Source: Sabethes cyaneus (taxonomy: Eukaryota; Arthropoda; Insecta; Diptera; Culicidae). Taken from it: DNA of 64,000 nucleotides. Every line of letters starts with the position of its first letter. Positions within the stretch are counted from its first letter, which is position 1. This document shows, in pieces, positions 1 through 11,906 of the stretch. A program made the position numbers and the translations under genes. The notes under the pieces were generated by a model. The model saw nothing but the letters and a program-made list of their open reading frames with translations. It was not told the origin of the DNA and did not search any database. The stretch covers positions 56,213,544 through 56,277,543 of the forward strand of contig NC_071354.1 in assembly GCF_943734655.1 (NCBI RefSeq), in the 5' to 3' direction.

Positions 1-3000
1 ACCTTTGGCATACAAAAAATGGCCTCGCTGCTTAACCTGCACAGGGCCTTGCGTGATGTAACACCGACTCTGAGAAAGGGTATGCCCAAAATAGAATTGG
101 TCAGTCGAAGAAGCTGGTCAATGTATTGCCATGGGTAAATATGTTCAACAGCTGGTGTCTCTGATTCTAGAATACGATAATAGAACATAGAAAGAAGCGT
201 TGCATATCAGAGTTGACGTTGTCCAGTAACTTTCGAATTCTTGGAATAACGCTTGGTGAGATGACCGTGATTTCTATTGTTCCAACGATTCTCACCGCTC
301 TTTTACAATGTCTATTTCTTCGTTTTACTTACCTTTCTTCAGAAATAACAAGGGGTAGTTCTCGAAAATTTTTGAGCTAAACAGGCGCTTATTTCTTTCA
401 AAATTAAAATTCACTCTCCGCCCGTTAATTTGAATTGAAATGTTTTATTTTGAAAATAATTTTAGTACATAAATCAGTTTTGCTTTCTTACTTTCAGTTT
501 TTGTTTTTGTGTCACGTTCTCTTTTCATCGTAAATGTAAGTGCCTGTGTGTGTGTGGTTTCTTTTGTTTTCATGCATCGAAAAAATAAATGTGGTTGTAC
601 TTTTAATATTATTATTTTCATTATTACTTGTTTTTTTTTCTTTCACATATTCGGCCTGACAACCAGATATCTGGGGTGCAGGTCGCTTAGATAAACTGAA
701 GGAAAATAGTGTTTAGACTCCACAGTGATTGATCAGTTTTTCGTTTTTCACTTTCTAGTTTTACTTTTATCTCACATACTGTTTTTTTTGTTCAATATAT
801 TTAAAAAATGGAACATATGTATAATTTGTAATATTTTTTTTATATTTTCATATTTTTGCTTCGGTTTCTCGAAAACACTAGGTTGTTTTGTTTTTTTTTC
901 TCTTATGTTAATTTAGATACTTTCTCATGTGTTCATTTAAATTTTATTTTATATTGTATTTTAATCACTTAATCAAAGAATTGCTACACAACTAATCATA
1001 GGATTTTTCCTTAAGGTTCATTAATAATAAAAGTGATGTTTTCATTTATTTTTATCAACAACAATTTATCGTTTAACATTATTTTATTACTTGTTTTAAA
1101 ATTTAATGTTTTATTCTTCCTTCCAATTGTTCTGACCCCGGCTTCTTGTTTTTTTTGCTGTTCGAAGTCCGATTGCGGAACACTCTAACTACCTCTCGGA
1201 ATAGTCTCGGATGGGTTTTCCGAGTAGCACTGCGATAGCCTTTTTATTTCTCGGGAAGGATCGTAAAAGGATCCACCGGGGTGCTTGCTTTCCGTGTTGT
1301 TTTCGTTCGTTTGTGTTTTGCTTTTGATTTTTTTGATTCTCATTCTTGCTACTTCATACAAATGCGAATTTTTTTTTTCATTAACGCACAACGCACCTTA
1401 ATTCCATAGACTTGATCTAGTACGTTAAAATTTTCTTTAGAACTATCACAGACGCAGTGGTGAATGCACGCGGGTCTCTCGATACAGAAGTCTACGGTAC
1501 AGCACACGTCTGCCGCCAAGCACAGTGGTTGGCCGGTTTTGCGCTTTGCTATTTGCTCGCTCGATTTTCGACGACACATTTTTTTTCTGCTTAGATTTCT
1601 CGTTTCTCTATTTTGCTGATGATGGTGACCTTCGTTTGCTTTTTCCTGCGGGAAAGTTTTGCTGTACTAGAGCAATGCTATTCTACTGCATCCGTGTTCC
1701 TCAACCGTGTTTGCTGAGGTGTGCTACCGATGCAATCAACGCGTAGGGTTCGTTCGATCGATTGGTTTTCCTTTTTGTTTTTACACTGCTTTTTTTGATG
1801 CTCACTGGGGGGAAAATTCTATTCGTCGTAGTACTAGGGTTCAAATCGAGAGTTAGTGACTCCTCACAGTGACTCGTTTACTTCTTCACTGAGAGCAAAC
1901 GGAAATACTTTTCGTGACTTTTCATATATGTGTGGTGTATTATTATCAATAATGATAATAGTAATTTTATTCATACAATGTTTTAAAGTATTTTGAGTAA
2001 TGTTTTTAATAGTATTTTATTACTAAAAATCTTACAGATTATTTTTTATTAAGATTTTGTTTTTCCTTTCAATATTTCAATTAGAATATTTGTTGTTTTC
2101 TTTTTTTTTTGTTTCTGATGCAAATATCTTTTTATACAAATAATATTACCTTGCGGTGTATAGTTTTCATACGAGTTTTATAAAAAAAGTTGTGGGCTTT
2201 TGCGTGTCTGTGTATCTGGCTAAACCAACTGCTTGTTGTTATTGTTTTCTTGTTGGCTCAGTGTTTAAAGTTTATTTCAGCGACTATTTTCTTTTGTGTT
2301 GTGTTGTAAAGTGTATCATGGTTTAACTGGGAAACATGCTGGAGGGAAAAGTCCTTCACAAAAAATGATGAATTTATTGTATTATCCTTGTTATTTGTGT
2401 GACTATTATTATTATTAGTTGTCGGGCTTGTATTTTCTTTACTTTTTTTCTTGGGGTAACGACGGCTGATATTCGTCGATTCGGATGTTGTTTGGGTTTG
2501 GGTTTTTCTTTGTCACTTTTTGAGGGTTGCTTTTTGAGTTCATCCAAAAGTTTGCCGTTTCTGTTTATTTCTCGTTTACGTAATCGAAAGTCATGAAACG
2601 GAAAGCAACCTAGTTAAGGATAAGTTGGGAGTTTTCAATGGCTGGAGTCTGAATTTCCCGACAGTCAAATTAACCGAGATAATAACGATAAAATGAGTAT
2701 TTCGATTGGGTCAAAATTTAGAAACACCCAGCCAAAGGACTTACGGTGACTTAAGTTCTACAACATGTAACAACAAGCAAAAAATGGCAATGATCATAAC
2801 TGATTCTGTTTGCGTTGACTAGACAGTATAAAACAAAATCACAACGCGGAAAATGTGTATGCCCAAATCCGGGTAAGTTTCGTACAATTCACAGAAAGTG
2901 TTTTTCTCCGAACTAAAATTAAATGATTTTAGCGTTTTTTTTCTTCGTCTGGGTTTTACGGGAATTTAGTTCCAATCAGTTTTCCGAGTGAGTTTTATTA

Positions 3001-6000
3001 TCCGTTTACTTTTTATGCTTAATATATCACAGTATTTGCTGTTTTATCATTCGAAATAATTTTGTGTTTTGTTGCATCAAAAACAAAGGAATATGAAACT
3101 GGAGCGAACCGTTCAAATTCTTTCCTAAAATTTTGAAATTTATTTTCTACGATACGACGAAAACCTATTGTTTAGTTACGAAAAGTGAGACCTTGATTTT
3201 GCCAATGTTGAAAATTTAGTGTGGGAAAAAACTTATCAGGACCTTGCGTAATTTGCTGTGTGACTATTCAAATGGTTTGATTTTTTTATCTTCACGAATA
3301 CTTCAGTTGAATCAATTGGTTCTTGGTACGCTTTCAATGCTTTTTTTTGTTTACGCTCGAACTAAAACTTAAACCAAATGCGCTCGGGGCGAGTCGGATG
3401 TCATCCCATCGAACGGCATTGGGTTAAAAAGTTAGTCGTCAATTCAGTGGTTGTAATTGTAATATTCCATGTTCTGTAATTTGGTTTTATTTTCATTCTA
3501 CTTTTCTGTCTTCGGATAATTGTTCGAAATGTTGTATTTTCCTTTCGATTGTTGTTAAAATACAATTTAATTGTTTAATATTTCAATTCTTTTCAATTGG
3601 GGATTTCCTTTCAGTTAATAATAATAATCGTAATAATATATAAATGTATCTCCTAGCTATCTAAAAAATATTTGTTCTTTTTTATTCATATTTAGGTTTG
3701 CTTGCTTTCCCTAACCTCCGTACTTTTCTACAGATCTTAAATACACATTCATCTCGGATATCCCTCCCATGTTTGTTTGTTTTTTTTTTCACGGGTTCAA
3801 ACGGCAGTCACGTTAATCCAAGAAAGATCAAAACCAAACAAAAGAAAGAACCGTTCGTAACTAGATCAAACAATTTAGGAAATATACACGTACAAGGGAA
3901 TATTCATAGTTCGTTTAGTTCCAGTTTGATACCAGACAGTCAAATTTTTCATTTCTCCGAAGATATGTGCCAACTGTGCGAAGCGCAACCGACCCCAGAG
4001 CAGTCGCTGGGGGCTTACCGGTCACTTCACTCTTACTAGTAATGATTCACTTGGTTTTGTTTTTTTTTGATAGCATCCAATTCGGATGGGTTCCTGCTTG
4101 ATACTTTCCTTCCGTTTTTCTCAATGTGAATTGTTTGCAAAGAAAGACTTTTATAAAATCTTAGCTTTTTCAGTCTTGACAAATCATATTTGGTTCACTT
4201 TCACGTAGTTCCTCTGTATTAATGAGTTTCTCCTGCGTTCTATCATAATCTCGACCGAGTTTATGAGTTGTTCTCATTTGATGCCAAGCGAAGCGAAGTT
4301 TCAATGATGTCAAAGTAGTGGAAATTTGCATGCGATCAGTGAACTAGCCGTCGCGTAGGAGTGCTCCTACTCCGGGGAAGAATTCAACGTTCAACCGGTG
4401 TTCAAAACACTGCTGGTATCAGGAGAAATTACATCGCAAATTTTGGAGAGTAACTTGTTAATATTTGATTACAAAAAAAACATGTTGCAATTGCAAGCTA
4501 GCATCAAGTTCTATGCAGAGAAAGTTCGAGTGCAAGCAACTCTTTCGTCGACCAGTTCACCTTTGATAAGCAAAAAAGCAGCTTTTTTTTAAAAAAAAAC
4601 TAGCAATTAATTTGGGCAAATTAATAGTGGGTTTATCGCAGCATTCAAAATGCAATGAAACGTTTCTAAGCTGCAGTCGAAAAATTAAAAAAAAAAATCA
4701 TAAGCTAACGAAGTATGTCGTGACTGGATGGGATCCCTTCCCGCAGCAAAAGCAAGCCTTGTTTCTTTCTTTATTTCTCGGTCGTTCCAGTTTTTTTTAG
4801 AAGATTTGTTTTATTATTTACTTCTCCTTAGGTATTTATCTTAATATTTTTCTGTTTTCCTTAAGTTAGTTTTCCTTTTTTGTGATTTTAAAACGATTAG
4901 TTTTTACTAGTTTTCTTATTTCCAAAAACATTTTGAATGTTTTTGAACGCAACTTGAAATCGTTCGGAGTAATTTTCTGTTCACCACTTTTTTTTGTTTG
5001 TAATTCTCACAGTTTTATTTATAAATACATATCTCCCGCTCCCCTTAGTTGGTATTTCAACTACGTTTTTTAAAATAAAAGGAATCAATTCAACAAGAGC
5101 AAAACCATGCAATAGTTTCGAAAATTATAAATATAATAATACGATTTGAAGTAACTTTAAAAGTACGATAGATTTTTTTTTCTGTTCGAGAGTCGCTTTA
5201 TTTTTTTTTATTGTTTTATGCTTGTTTTAGTTCTTACACGTAGGAGATTGTAGTAGGAATACTTTTGATTTAGTTTGTTTTATGAGTGTATCCTGTTAAA
5301 CTCTTCAAGAGAAAAATAATACTAAACAATATGAAAAATGAATCACAACATCTAAAAACAAAAAAACACAGAGAACAAACGAATTGTAAATAATCGCACG
5401 GAAAAAAAATGAAATTACAAAAATAGAGAGGTATTATCATTTTCCACTTTCTCGTTCAGTTTTGTGTTTTTGTTTTGTATAGTCAATCTAATTTTTCACC
5501 GCTTTGTATTGATATTTAACACGAACAATTAAACTATACAGTATCGTTGTTCCAATAGGACGTGATTTATCATTTAGTAGTTGAGTTTTCCTCCGTGTCG
5601 CCTTTGCCCCGGTGATGCCTCGGTCTCCTCTCTCGAGAGGAGAGAAGTTAATTATGCGCCATCCTTGCGTTCGCACCCTTCATCAATATATATTGCGTGA
5701 GTCTCCCGTGTCCGGTTCTGTACGCCACAGTATCGGTTAGTATTTATGTGTGTGGGCGAGTGGTGGTTAGTGTGTGTGTTGGTGGAAAACGTGATTTCAA
5801 ATTAACGCTTGTGTGATTGTGGTTTGATGTGTGTTCGTGTGTGAAACAATCGTTGCTTTGAAAAGTTCCGATTGGGAAAATGATTCAAAACGAACTTTGT
5901 AGATGCTTTGCAGGATTCGAACTCTAAGAACTGTTTCATTTTTGCTAAATTTTGACCTTATTCCGTTTTGTTTCGCTTCGTTTTCCGAGAAAGTTAACCT

Positions 6001-6865
6001 AAAAGTGGATTTCTTGTGTGTATAATAGCTTTAATAAATTTGTATAGATTATTTCTTCACGGAATCATGTTTTGATTGACTTAGTACAAAATTTAATACA
6101 ACGTTTTATATAGGTTCTATTCAATTTTAGTAGAAAAAGTATTACTTATAGAGCTTATGGTGTTTTACTACAACTAATAAATATATTTACCCAACCATAA
6201 GATTATAGAACTGATCATTATTGAATTCAGATTTCCTTCTCATATTTTTTCCTACAAACAAATAATATAATACATACTCAGTAATAGTGAATAAACATAA
6301 AAAAATATTCGAATACATAACTTACTAATACGAACTCTGAAAATTGTCCCAAAAATAATACACAGTAATAAACATTGCAAAATAAACGAATCAAATTGAA
6401 TTTTGGAATAGTTTGGGTTCGAAAAGTTTTCAACAACACGCATACGGTCTCGCAACATAACATACAAAATACATAATGAAAAACTCCTTTCTCCTTTCAC
6501 CTGCGGAAGATTTTGCAGATTGCTCTCTCTCCCTTTCCATGCAATCCTAAATTCATTCTTCACTTATTGTTCTGCCTTCCACTGCCCCACTGTTTGGGGC
6601 TGCTGATTTGTTTGTTTGTTTGTTTTGCTTTCATTTTAGCGTTCGCTTGATGACATTCGTTGATACTCTATTAATAGATTAGAGATGAGATATTTCTACT
6701 CGCTTTTGGAGCGTTTCGATTCACACACACTGGGCCTAAGTTCAAACTTATAATTTAATGCAAGTTCTGATGATGAGAGTGGATGGGTCGAGTAGGGTGG
6801 TGGTGGTGGTGTGTGGATATTCCTTTCCTGTTCTAAACGATATTTCAATGAATGTTGTTTATCCG
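1..6865. other. transposon-poor, T-rich flank downstream of the 6.9-kb exon
   Basis: No convincing coding region or transposon seen. The plus strand is full of T runs and TTTG/TTTA tracts, so a minus-strand transcript would be A-rich. A GC-richer patch lies at about 1190-1280 and another at about 5590-5770, with GT-rich tracts (5740-5850). Open frames here are short and low-complexity. On the minus strand this is where the 3' UTR of a transcript using the 7017-6866 exon would lie. Confidence 0.4.
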
Positions 6866-7017
6866 CTATTCTGCTAGTTTTGCCGTGGCGGCCATTACGT
6901 TCGCTGGTGGCAGTACGATCGGTATGTGGTAGTATTTACATTGCTTGCGCTTACACATACCCTTTGCATGGTCACGACAGACCGCCACGCGCTGATCACA
7001 TACTTCTACTTTATCAC
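6866..7017 (-). CDS. mbl: alternative terminal exon with an extra muscleblind-type CCCH zinc finger
   Basis: Coding part 152 nt: two bases completing a codon, 49 codons and TAG. The translation starts DKVEVCDQRVAVCRDH, contains AKGMCKRKQCKYYHIP and ends NVMAATAKLAE. The Cys/His spacing is CX7CX4CX3H, the second-finger type of muscleblind pairs (compare VCMDAVKGRCAREPCRYFHP at 51.4 kb). The acceptor is excellent: CTAAC/CTAAT branch-like motifs, then a pyrimidine tract ending CCATCCATCCACAG (AG at 7019-7018). It needs a phase-1 donor; the internal donor at 37184 provides T, creating TGT (Cys) and giving FVPVS-C-DKVEVC. I infer that this is an alternative last exon of mbl about 30 kb downstream of the main stop. 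It could instead belong to another CCCH gene whose other exons I do not see. That it is a real exon is more certain than the join. A LINE relic starts only about 70 bp upstream of the acceptor. Confidence 0.7.
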
Positions 7018-7084
7018 CTGTGGATGGATGGAAAGGGGAAGAAGAAAAACGTTTGACATTAGTGTTAGTGTGGTTTTTGATTTT

Positions 7085-8090
7085 AGAGGATCTCAAGATA
7101 AGACGAAACTTTTGCAACGAATTGTAATTAATTTTAAGTCAGATACAACAGGTCAAATTCTCACTCTCCGACAAATCCTCCTGAAATGTCAGGAGTTCAA
7201 TGTACCCACGCATCATATTTTCGTGGATTTCAGGGCAGCATACGATACAGTCTAGCGTGAACAGTTATGACAGATACCTAATACATGAGTACGGTTTTGC
7301 GGACAAACTAACGCGGTTAATCAAAGCTACCCTGGAGCGAGTGATGTGCTACGTGCGTATTTCGGGGGCACTCTCGAGTCCTTTCGATTCGCGAAGAGGG
7401 TTACGGTAAGGACTGGACTGTCTTGTATGTAATTCAACATCGCTATTGAAGGTGTGATCTGTCGAGCAGCAAGAGTAGCCTTCGCAGACGATCTCGAAAT
7501 CATTACATTACATTCCAAACTTTGGGATGGCGGAGGAACTCAACGCCAGTCTGAAAATAAAGGCAATGAGGATAGGGTTACGAATCAATGCGTCGAAAAC
7601 CAAATATATGGTAGGAAGAGGCTCCAAAGAAAGCAATGTTTGCCTCTCACGGATAGTGACTATTGATGGCAATGAACTGGAAGTGTTAGTTGAGTTCGTA
7701 TATCTGGGATCTGTGGTCACAGCCGATAGTAATACGAGTAAGGAGATCAAACGACGCATTCAAGCTGAAATCGAGCTTACTTTTCCCTCAAAGCAACCAC
7801 CCCAAGCTGATGATGTACAAACGTAAGTGTGCAGGCACTACTTGGTGAGATTCATACCTGACGAAAATTGGGTGACTACGGAGGGCCGTCCATGTCTCAA
7901 GGATGCCGGACGACTGTGCAATGGAATCCGTTCTACTCAAGAACCCACCGGTGGCACCAGGAATAGGGGGGCTCAACGTGCTAGATGGCTGGACGAGGTT
8001 AAAGCTGACTTACGTGTGTCGAGACGATCAATAAATTGGTTGCGAGTTGCCCACGATCGAGTACAGGGTGAGTAGTAATAACTGTCAATG
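7085..8090 (+). mobile_element. degraded non-LTR retrotransposon (LINE) reverse transcriptase fragment
   Basis: Frameshifted relic of a LINE reverse transcriptase, readable across several frames. In order: TTGQILTLRQILLKCQEF and HHIFVDFRAAYDTV (fingers/palm; the DF.AAYDTV motif carries the first catalytic Asp), EYGFADKLTRLIKATLERV, SSPFDSRRGLR, AFADDLEII (the catalytic F-A-D-D box), INASKTKYMVGRGSKES, EFVYLGSVVTADSNTSKEI, and near the end RARWLDEVKADLRVSRRS. The order and motifs match LINE elements common in mosquitoes. In-frame stops and shifts (for example after 7253) show that it is dead. The endonuclease half and the 3' tail are not seen. It begins about 70 bp from the acceptor of the 7017 exon, in the opposite orientation. 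Confidence 0.85.
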
Positions 8091-8199
8091 TTTTTTGGAC
8101 GTGTTTAATTAAAAATGGGTTAACCACAGATGTGTCTGCATATTTTTCGTTTAGAGTGTATTCAAATGTCAACATAGCTTGCATAGCGGACGAAAAAAT

Positions 8200-8745
8200 G
8201 ATATGCAGCACATTTTTCTGATACTCCGCGGGACAAATCGGCTGTTCGAAAGTTCAAGAATGTTGCCAGGGTGCTGGTATGGGGACATTTTTTCAAAAAT
8301 TTCAAGGTTTCAATGCTGTTTATTGAACCTGGTGTTAAAATCAGCACTAAGTATTACATCGATAATGTTTTAAATTTGCTTTCCATTGTCAAAAACCACT
8401 ACAAGAACGTGCAATACCGCTTCTAACAAGAGTTTGCACCGTCTCACCAGGCTAAAGCTATCACAGGCTTGGTATGAGGACAATTTTCCGAATTTTATTT
8501 CTTCGAAAGAGTGGCCTGCCTCTTCGCCTGATTTGAATCCTCTCGACTTCTAGCATGGGCTAGATGCTACGCAAACTAGGGAAACTAGGGAGCACCAAAG
8601 GATTGACTGTGAATACTATCAAATACCGTTTGGAGAAGATTAAGGCTGAAATGCCTCTGGATATCGGCAAGAGTCACCCCGGCTCTGTGCTGCCAGAAGC
8701 AGAAAGTTTTATTATGTCCCTCTAGTGGTTTTCATGACTAATAAA
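8200..8745 (+). mobile_element. Tc1/mariner-superfamily transposase relic (first copy)
   Basis: Degraded coding remnant with stops and frameshifts. Readable pieces: RVLVWGHFFKNF (equivalent of the VMVWGG block), FIEPGVKISTKYYIDNVLN, QEFAPSHQAKA (equivalent of the second catalytic Asp block, Q-D-x-A-P-S-H, here with Asp replaced by Glu), and FSEFYFFERVACL, equivalent to the P-N-F-x-S-x-x-W-P block. A frameshift precedes the S-P-D-L-N-P-L-D region near 8525-8550. The 3' part resembles the end of such transposases (LEKIKAEMPLDI). No terminal inverted repeats were identified. Confidence 0.7.
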
Positions 8746-8759
8746 ACTGCCTTCCGACC

Positions 8760-9200
8760 AAATGGTCCACTCTTCAGCAGGTTATTATAACCTCATTAAG
8801 CAGATTCCGGGGAACCAGAATTTCACTGTAAAGGATCAGTTTGATATTCCAGAGACCCTCCGAAAACATAAGATGTCGAACTTTGCCAAGAAATTCTTGA
8901 TTTGGCAAGCAATTTGTTCATGTGGCCAACGGAGTACATCTTTCGTGACCATCGATACCATGAACGGACAGGTGTATTTGAAAAAGTGTCTCCAAAAGCG
9001 ACTTCTTTCCCTCTTGAAGTCTCACAACCGTCTCTTCTGAAGTCTCACAACTGTCCTACGATTCCCTGGTAGAATTTGGCTTCATGCCATTGTGGCCATA
9101 GTGGAGCAGTACAGAATGGAACTCGAACGACGCAAAAAAATCTCACACAAACACCCGGAAAAGCCAGAGTGGTCTGAATCAAGCTAGCCTAAAGTGCTAA
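8760..9200 (+). mobile_element. Tc1-like transposase relic, second family, C-terminal half
   Basis: The frame from 8762 reads NFTVKDQFDIPETLRKHK, KFLIWQAICSCGQRS and TMNGQVYLKKCLQKRLL, which is the central region of a Tc1-like transposase family distinct from the one at 8.2-8.7 kb. After 9040 the frame breaks; later sequence has only loose similarity to the C-terminal end. The matching N-terminal portion of the same kind of transposase lies downstream at 9.75-10.05 kb, so the halves are in reversed order. Confidence 0.6.
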
Positions 9201-9209
9201 AAATGCCAA

Positions 9210-9749
9210 AATCAAAAGTGTGTTATGTTTTGAAGGGTTCAGTGCTTAGAAATCTCATGTTCAATATATGCAATACGCCTGAATCGGTAAATATACTGCT
9301 CATTCCTTGCTGTTTCACTTGCGTTCATGTTCGTGTTGTTCTCTACATTTATTTATTCTCGACAATAGTGAATGAAATCGAATGTGAATCAATCATTCAT
9401 TTTGAACTGCCGACAGCGGCAAACGTAAATGTTGCTCTGAAGTTTTAGTTAATTTCCTTCAACCAGGTTTTGGCTGATTTAAACAACCAGGCAGTTTAAA
9501 AACCTAAACTTAGAGCTAAAATATCAGTCAAGAGCAAGAAAATTGACTGACAGGTTAGTTCTGACAGGATCAGAACTGCAATTCATGAATTTTTTGTATT
9601 GAAGGGTAGAAAACTGCGAAAGAGAAACACTGTCAGCAGCTCAGGAGTCATTTCCATGAGCTGACAGATAAAAGAATACTGCCAGGGGTAAAACTGTACG
9701 CGCTGAATGCGTTTTATATTCGCCTTCATGCAGCACTGAAAAGGTTTTA
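9210..9749. other. no gene seen
   Basis: AT-rich intronic sequence between two Tc1-like fragments. I see no coding signal, hairpin or splice-site pair that stands out. Confidence 0.3.
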
Positions 9750-10050
9750 AGGAAAACATGGGTGTGGAAAGGTAGCAAAGACTAATTACAAGAAAACCGG
9801 AACTAGGGATCGATGGAAGATGTTGAGGTGTGTTTGGTCTAATCCGGGATATGGCTGGAAGATACGATGGGATATCAACTATCAAACAACGCAGAATATC
9901 GTCGGTTGAGAATGTTGTAGGTCTTACCGTGTCAGTAAAAAACCGAGTTGCCACTTGGACCAGAATTTGGTAGCCAAAAAGGGTGCTGGGCATTTTTATG
10001 AGCAAGTTTTGACGCAATTCAACGGATGTATTTTGATGGACGACTAAACC
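9750..10050 (+). mobile_element. Tc1-like transposase relic, N-terminal part
   Basis: The plus-strand translation across frames gives KKTGTRDRWKMLRCVWSN and, further on, AGHFYEQVLTQFNGCILMDD. The last piece matches the first catalytic Asp block (G-C-I-L-M-D-D) of the Tc1-like family whose later half is seen at 8762-9040. Several stops make it a pseudogene. The 161-codon open frame on the opposite strand (10068-9583) is a shadow of this relic. Confidence 0.5.
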
Positions 10051-10053
10051 TAG

Positions 10054-10353
10054 GGTATGTTGCTGCATCGTCGTAATTGCCTATTCTCGTCCTATCCCAG
10101 ACAAATTATAAAAAATAGCAGCATTTTTATGACACACAATGCAAAACTAGTTATTCCCTAATATTTTAGTTTGTGGTCTATCATACGCGATCAATCAAAG
10201 TGAGCTGAGGTCTATTTAAATGCTTTTTATCATTAAAGAAGTCCTACAAGTCAAATTTCCTACGTTTTTTCGTGTGACAAAGAAGAAAATGTCGACTAAT
10301 CGTTTCAATTTCCGTCATTCATAAATGAAAACAACTCACGCAAGGTATTGTCG
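10054..10353 (+). repeat. 300-bp dispersed repeat, copy 1
   Basis: The stretch from GGTATGTTGCTGC to CTCACGCAAGGTATTGTCG recurs in the same orientation at 25298-25589 with mostly point differences and one short gap. Shared blocks include AGTTATTCCCTAATATTTT versus AGTCATTCCCTAATATTTT, and AAATGCTTTTTATCATTAAA. It follows directly on the Tc1-like N-terminal relic, so it may be a piece of that element or of one inserted beside it. Confidence 0.85.
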
Positions 10354-11900
10354 TTATTCCATAGCCAGGAAAACTTGCCTAGCCTGCAGAAATTTTGCAG
10401 AATAACATTTGTCATGCCGTGTTACAGATAGACATGCGCGTTAGCTTCGTAAACATTGTTGTGATTTTTAGTTCGGACGATGAAAAATTTTGATGGACGG
10501 ATTTTAAAACGGAACGACGAATTTAAGAAATAAAGTCAGTTGCCTAATTTCAATAATATGCTTTAATAATCGCTTTTCAGTGATTTCAAAGTTCACGGAT
10601 CGGAAGGTAAATGTGTTTTAGTCAAATCAGCGCAAGAACTTTTGGAGTATTCATTAAATCCATCCAACAATTGGTGAAAATTAGAATGGCTTTACTTACT
10701 ACGACGAAAATTAGAAATAAACCCTACTTCAAAATGGATTTCAAGAAACTTTCCGGTCAATAATTTTTCATTGCAACTGGGCATGGCGATGCAATGATAA
10801 TAAAGCACAGGTTAGGCAGATCGTACAAGCGTATTGGTACTCCGCCTGTATTATACAGCACAAGCAATCGAAGCGCTCGGGAACTACGTCACAACGTTCA
10901 ATTCGTTGCTATAGATTGCATTGAAATTTTTTAACCACGTGGTGTAGTTGCCATGAGCACATAGTTTGTTGTATCAGTTTTCCTCACTAATATAATCAAG
11001 CACGTCTTTCCTCCTAACCTGTCTATTTATTATCATTGATGGCGATGTGGGTCGTGCTTGCTGATAAATTCTCAAAGAAGGCCATGATCTGGCAAGAGAT
11101 ATGTAGTCGTAGACTGAAGACTGAGGTTTTCGTTACTTTCTCAACACTGTCATTACTCTAAAGGGGTTCTAGAGTGGTATGTAGCTAATCCTCAAGTGGA
11201 CCAGTGGGATGAATAAAACAATCGCTAATATCCGAATGGTTTAGTGCGGACTATCCGAGGTCGGTTACTCGAGACCGTTAGAAGCATCAGAAGTTTATAC
11301 CATTAAGAACTTGGATTACCACAGCAAATCGTTGGATTTCGATAGCAGAATGAAGCAGCATTTTAGAACCCTGCCAGTCAGGAGTACTTGTTGCTAATTA
11401 GCTAATTATGGTAAATAATTCCAATCTCATGGCAACGGTTATGGAAACAAGAAATTATGGAGTTTTCGGATAGTAGACCTTCGGCCGAAGGTCGCCTGAA
11501 CTGTCTCGAAGTGCATCTCGGAAAGAATCCAGAGTTGTGTGAAAGCGTATGCTGATAATGGCAGACTATCATGCAACAGATTATAACCATACGGTAACGG
11601 AAAAATATGACAGAGTTTGATTGGCGCCGGGCATGGTATCTTTCTCTCGGAGTCGTTTATAACCCTTACAAACCCTTGTTAAGGAGAAAATGAAAGTGGC
11701 TAACATTATTGTGTGAGAGCGACAAACACTGTACTGTATATCTCATGTGTTCGTTAAAAACCTAAATGTTTTTTTGAATCTTGCATTAGTATTGTTAATA
11801 TATGTCAAATAGCAGAGCTTGCAAACATAAACACGACTGATCCGCAGCCAACCGCACCGACTACGAACATACCGAAATATGGTTTGTTTTCTTTATCAAG
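10354..11900. other. intronic sequence without recognised features
   Basis: AT-rich, no long open frame on either strand and no identifiable transposon protein. A small perfect palindrome, CTTCGGCCGAAG, lies at 11479-11490. Probably old repeat debris. Confidence 0.3.
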
Positions 11901-11906
11901 ACACTA

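Noticed and set aside
9583..10068. 161-codon minus-strand open frame as a gene
   Set aside because: It is antisense to a recognisable Tc1-like transposase relic and shows no domain of its own.
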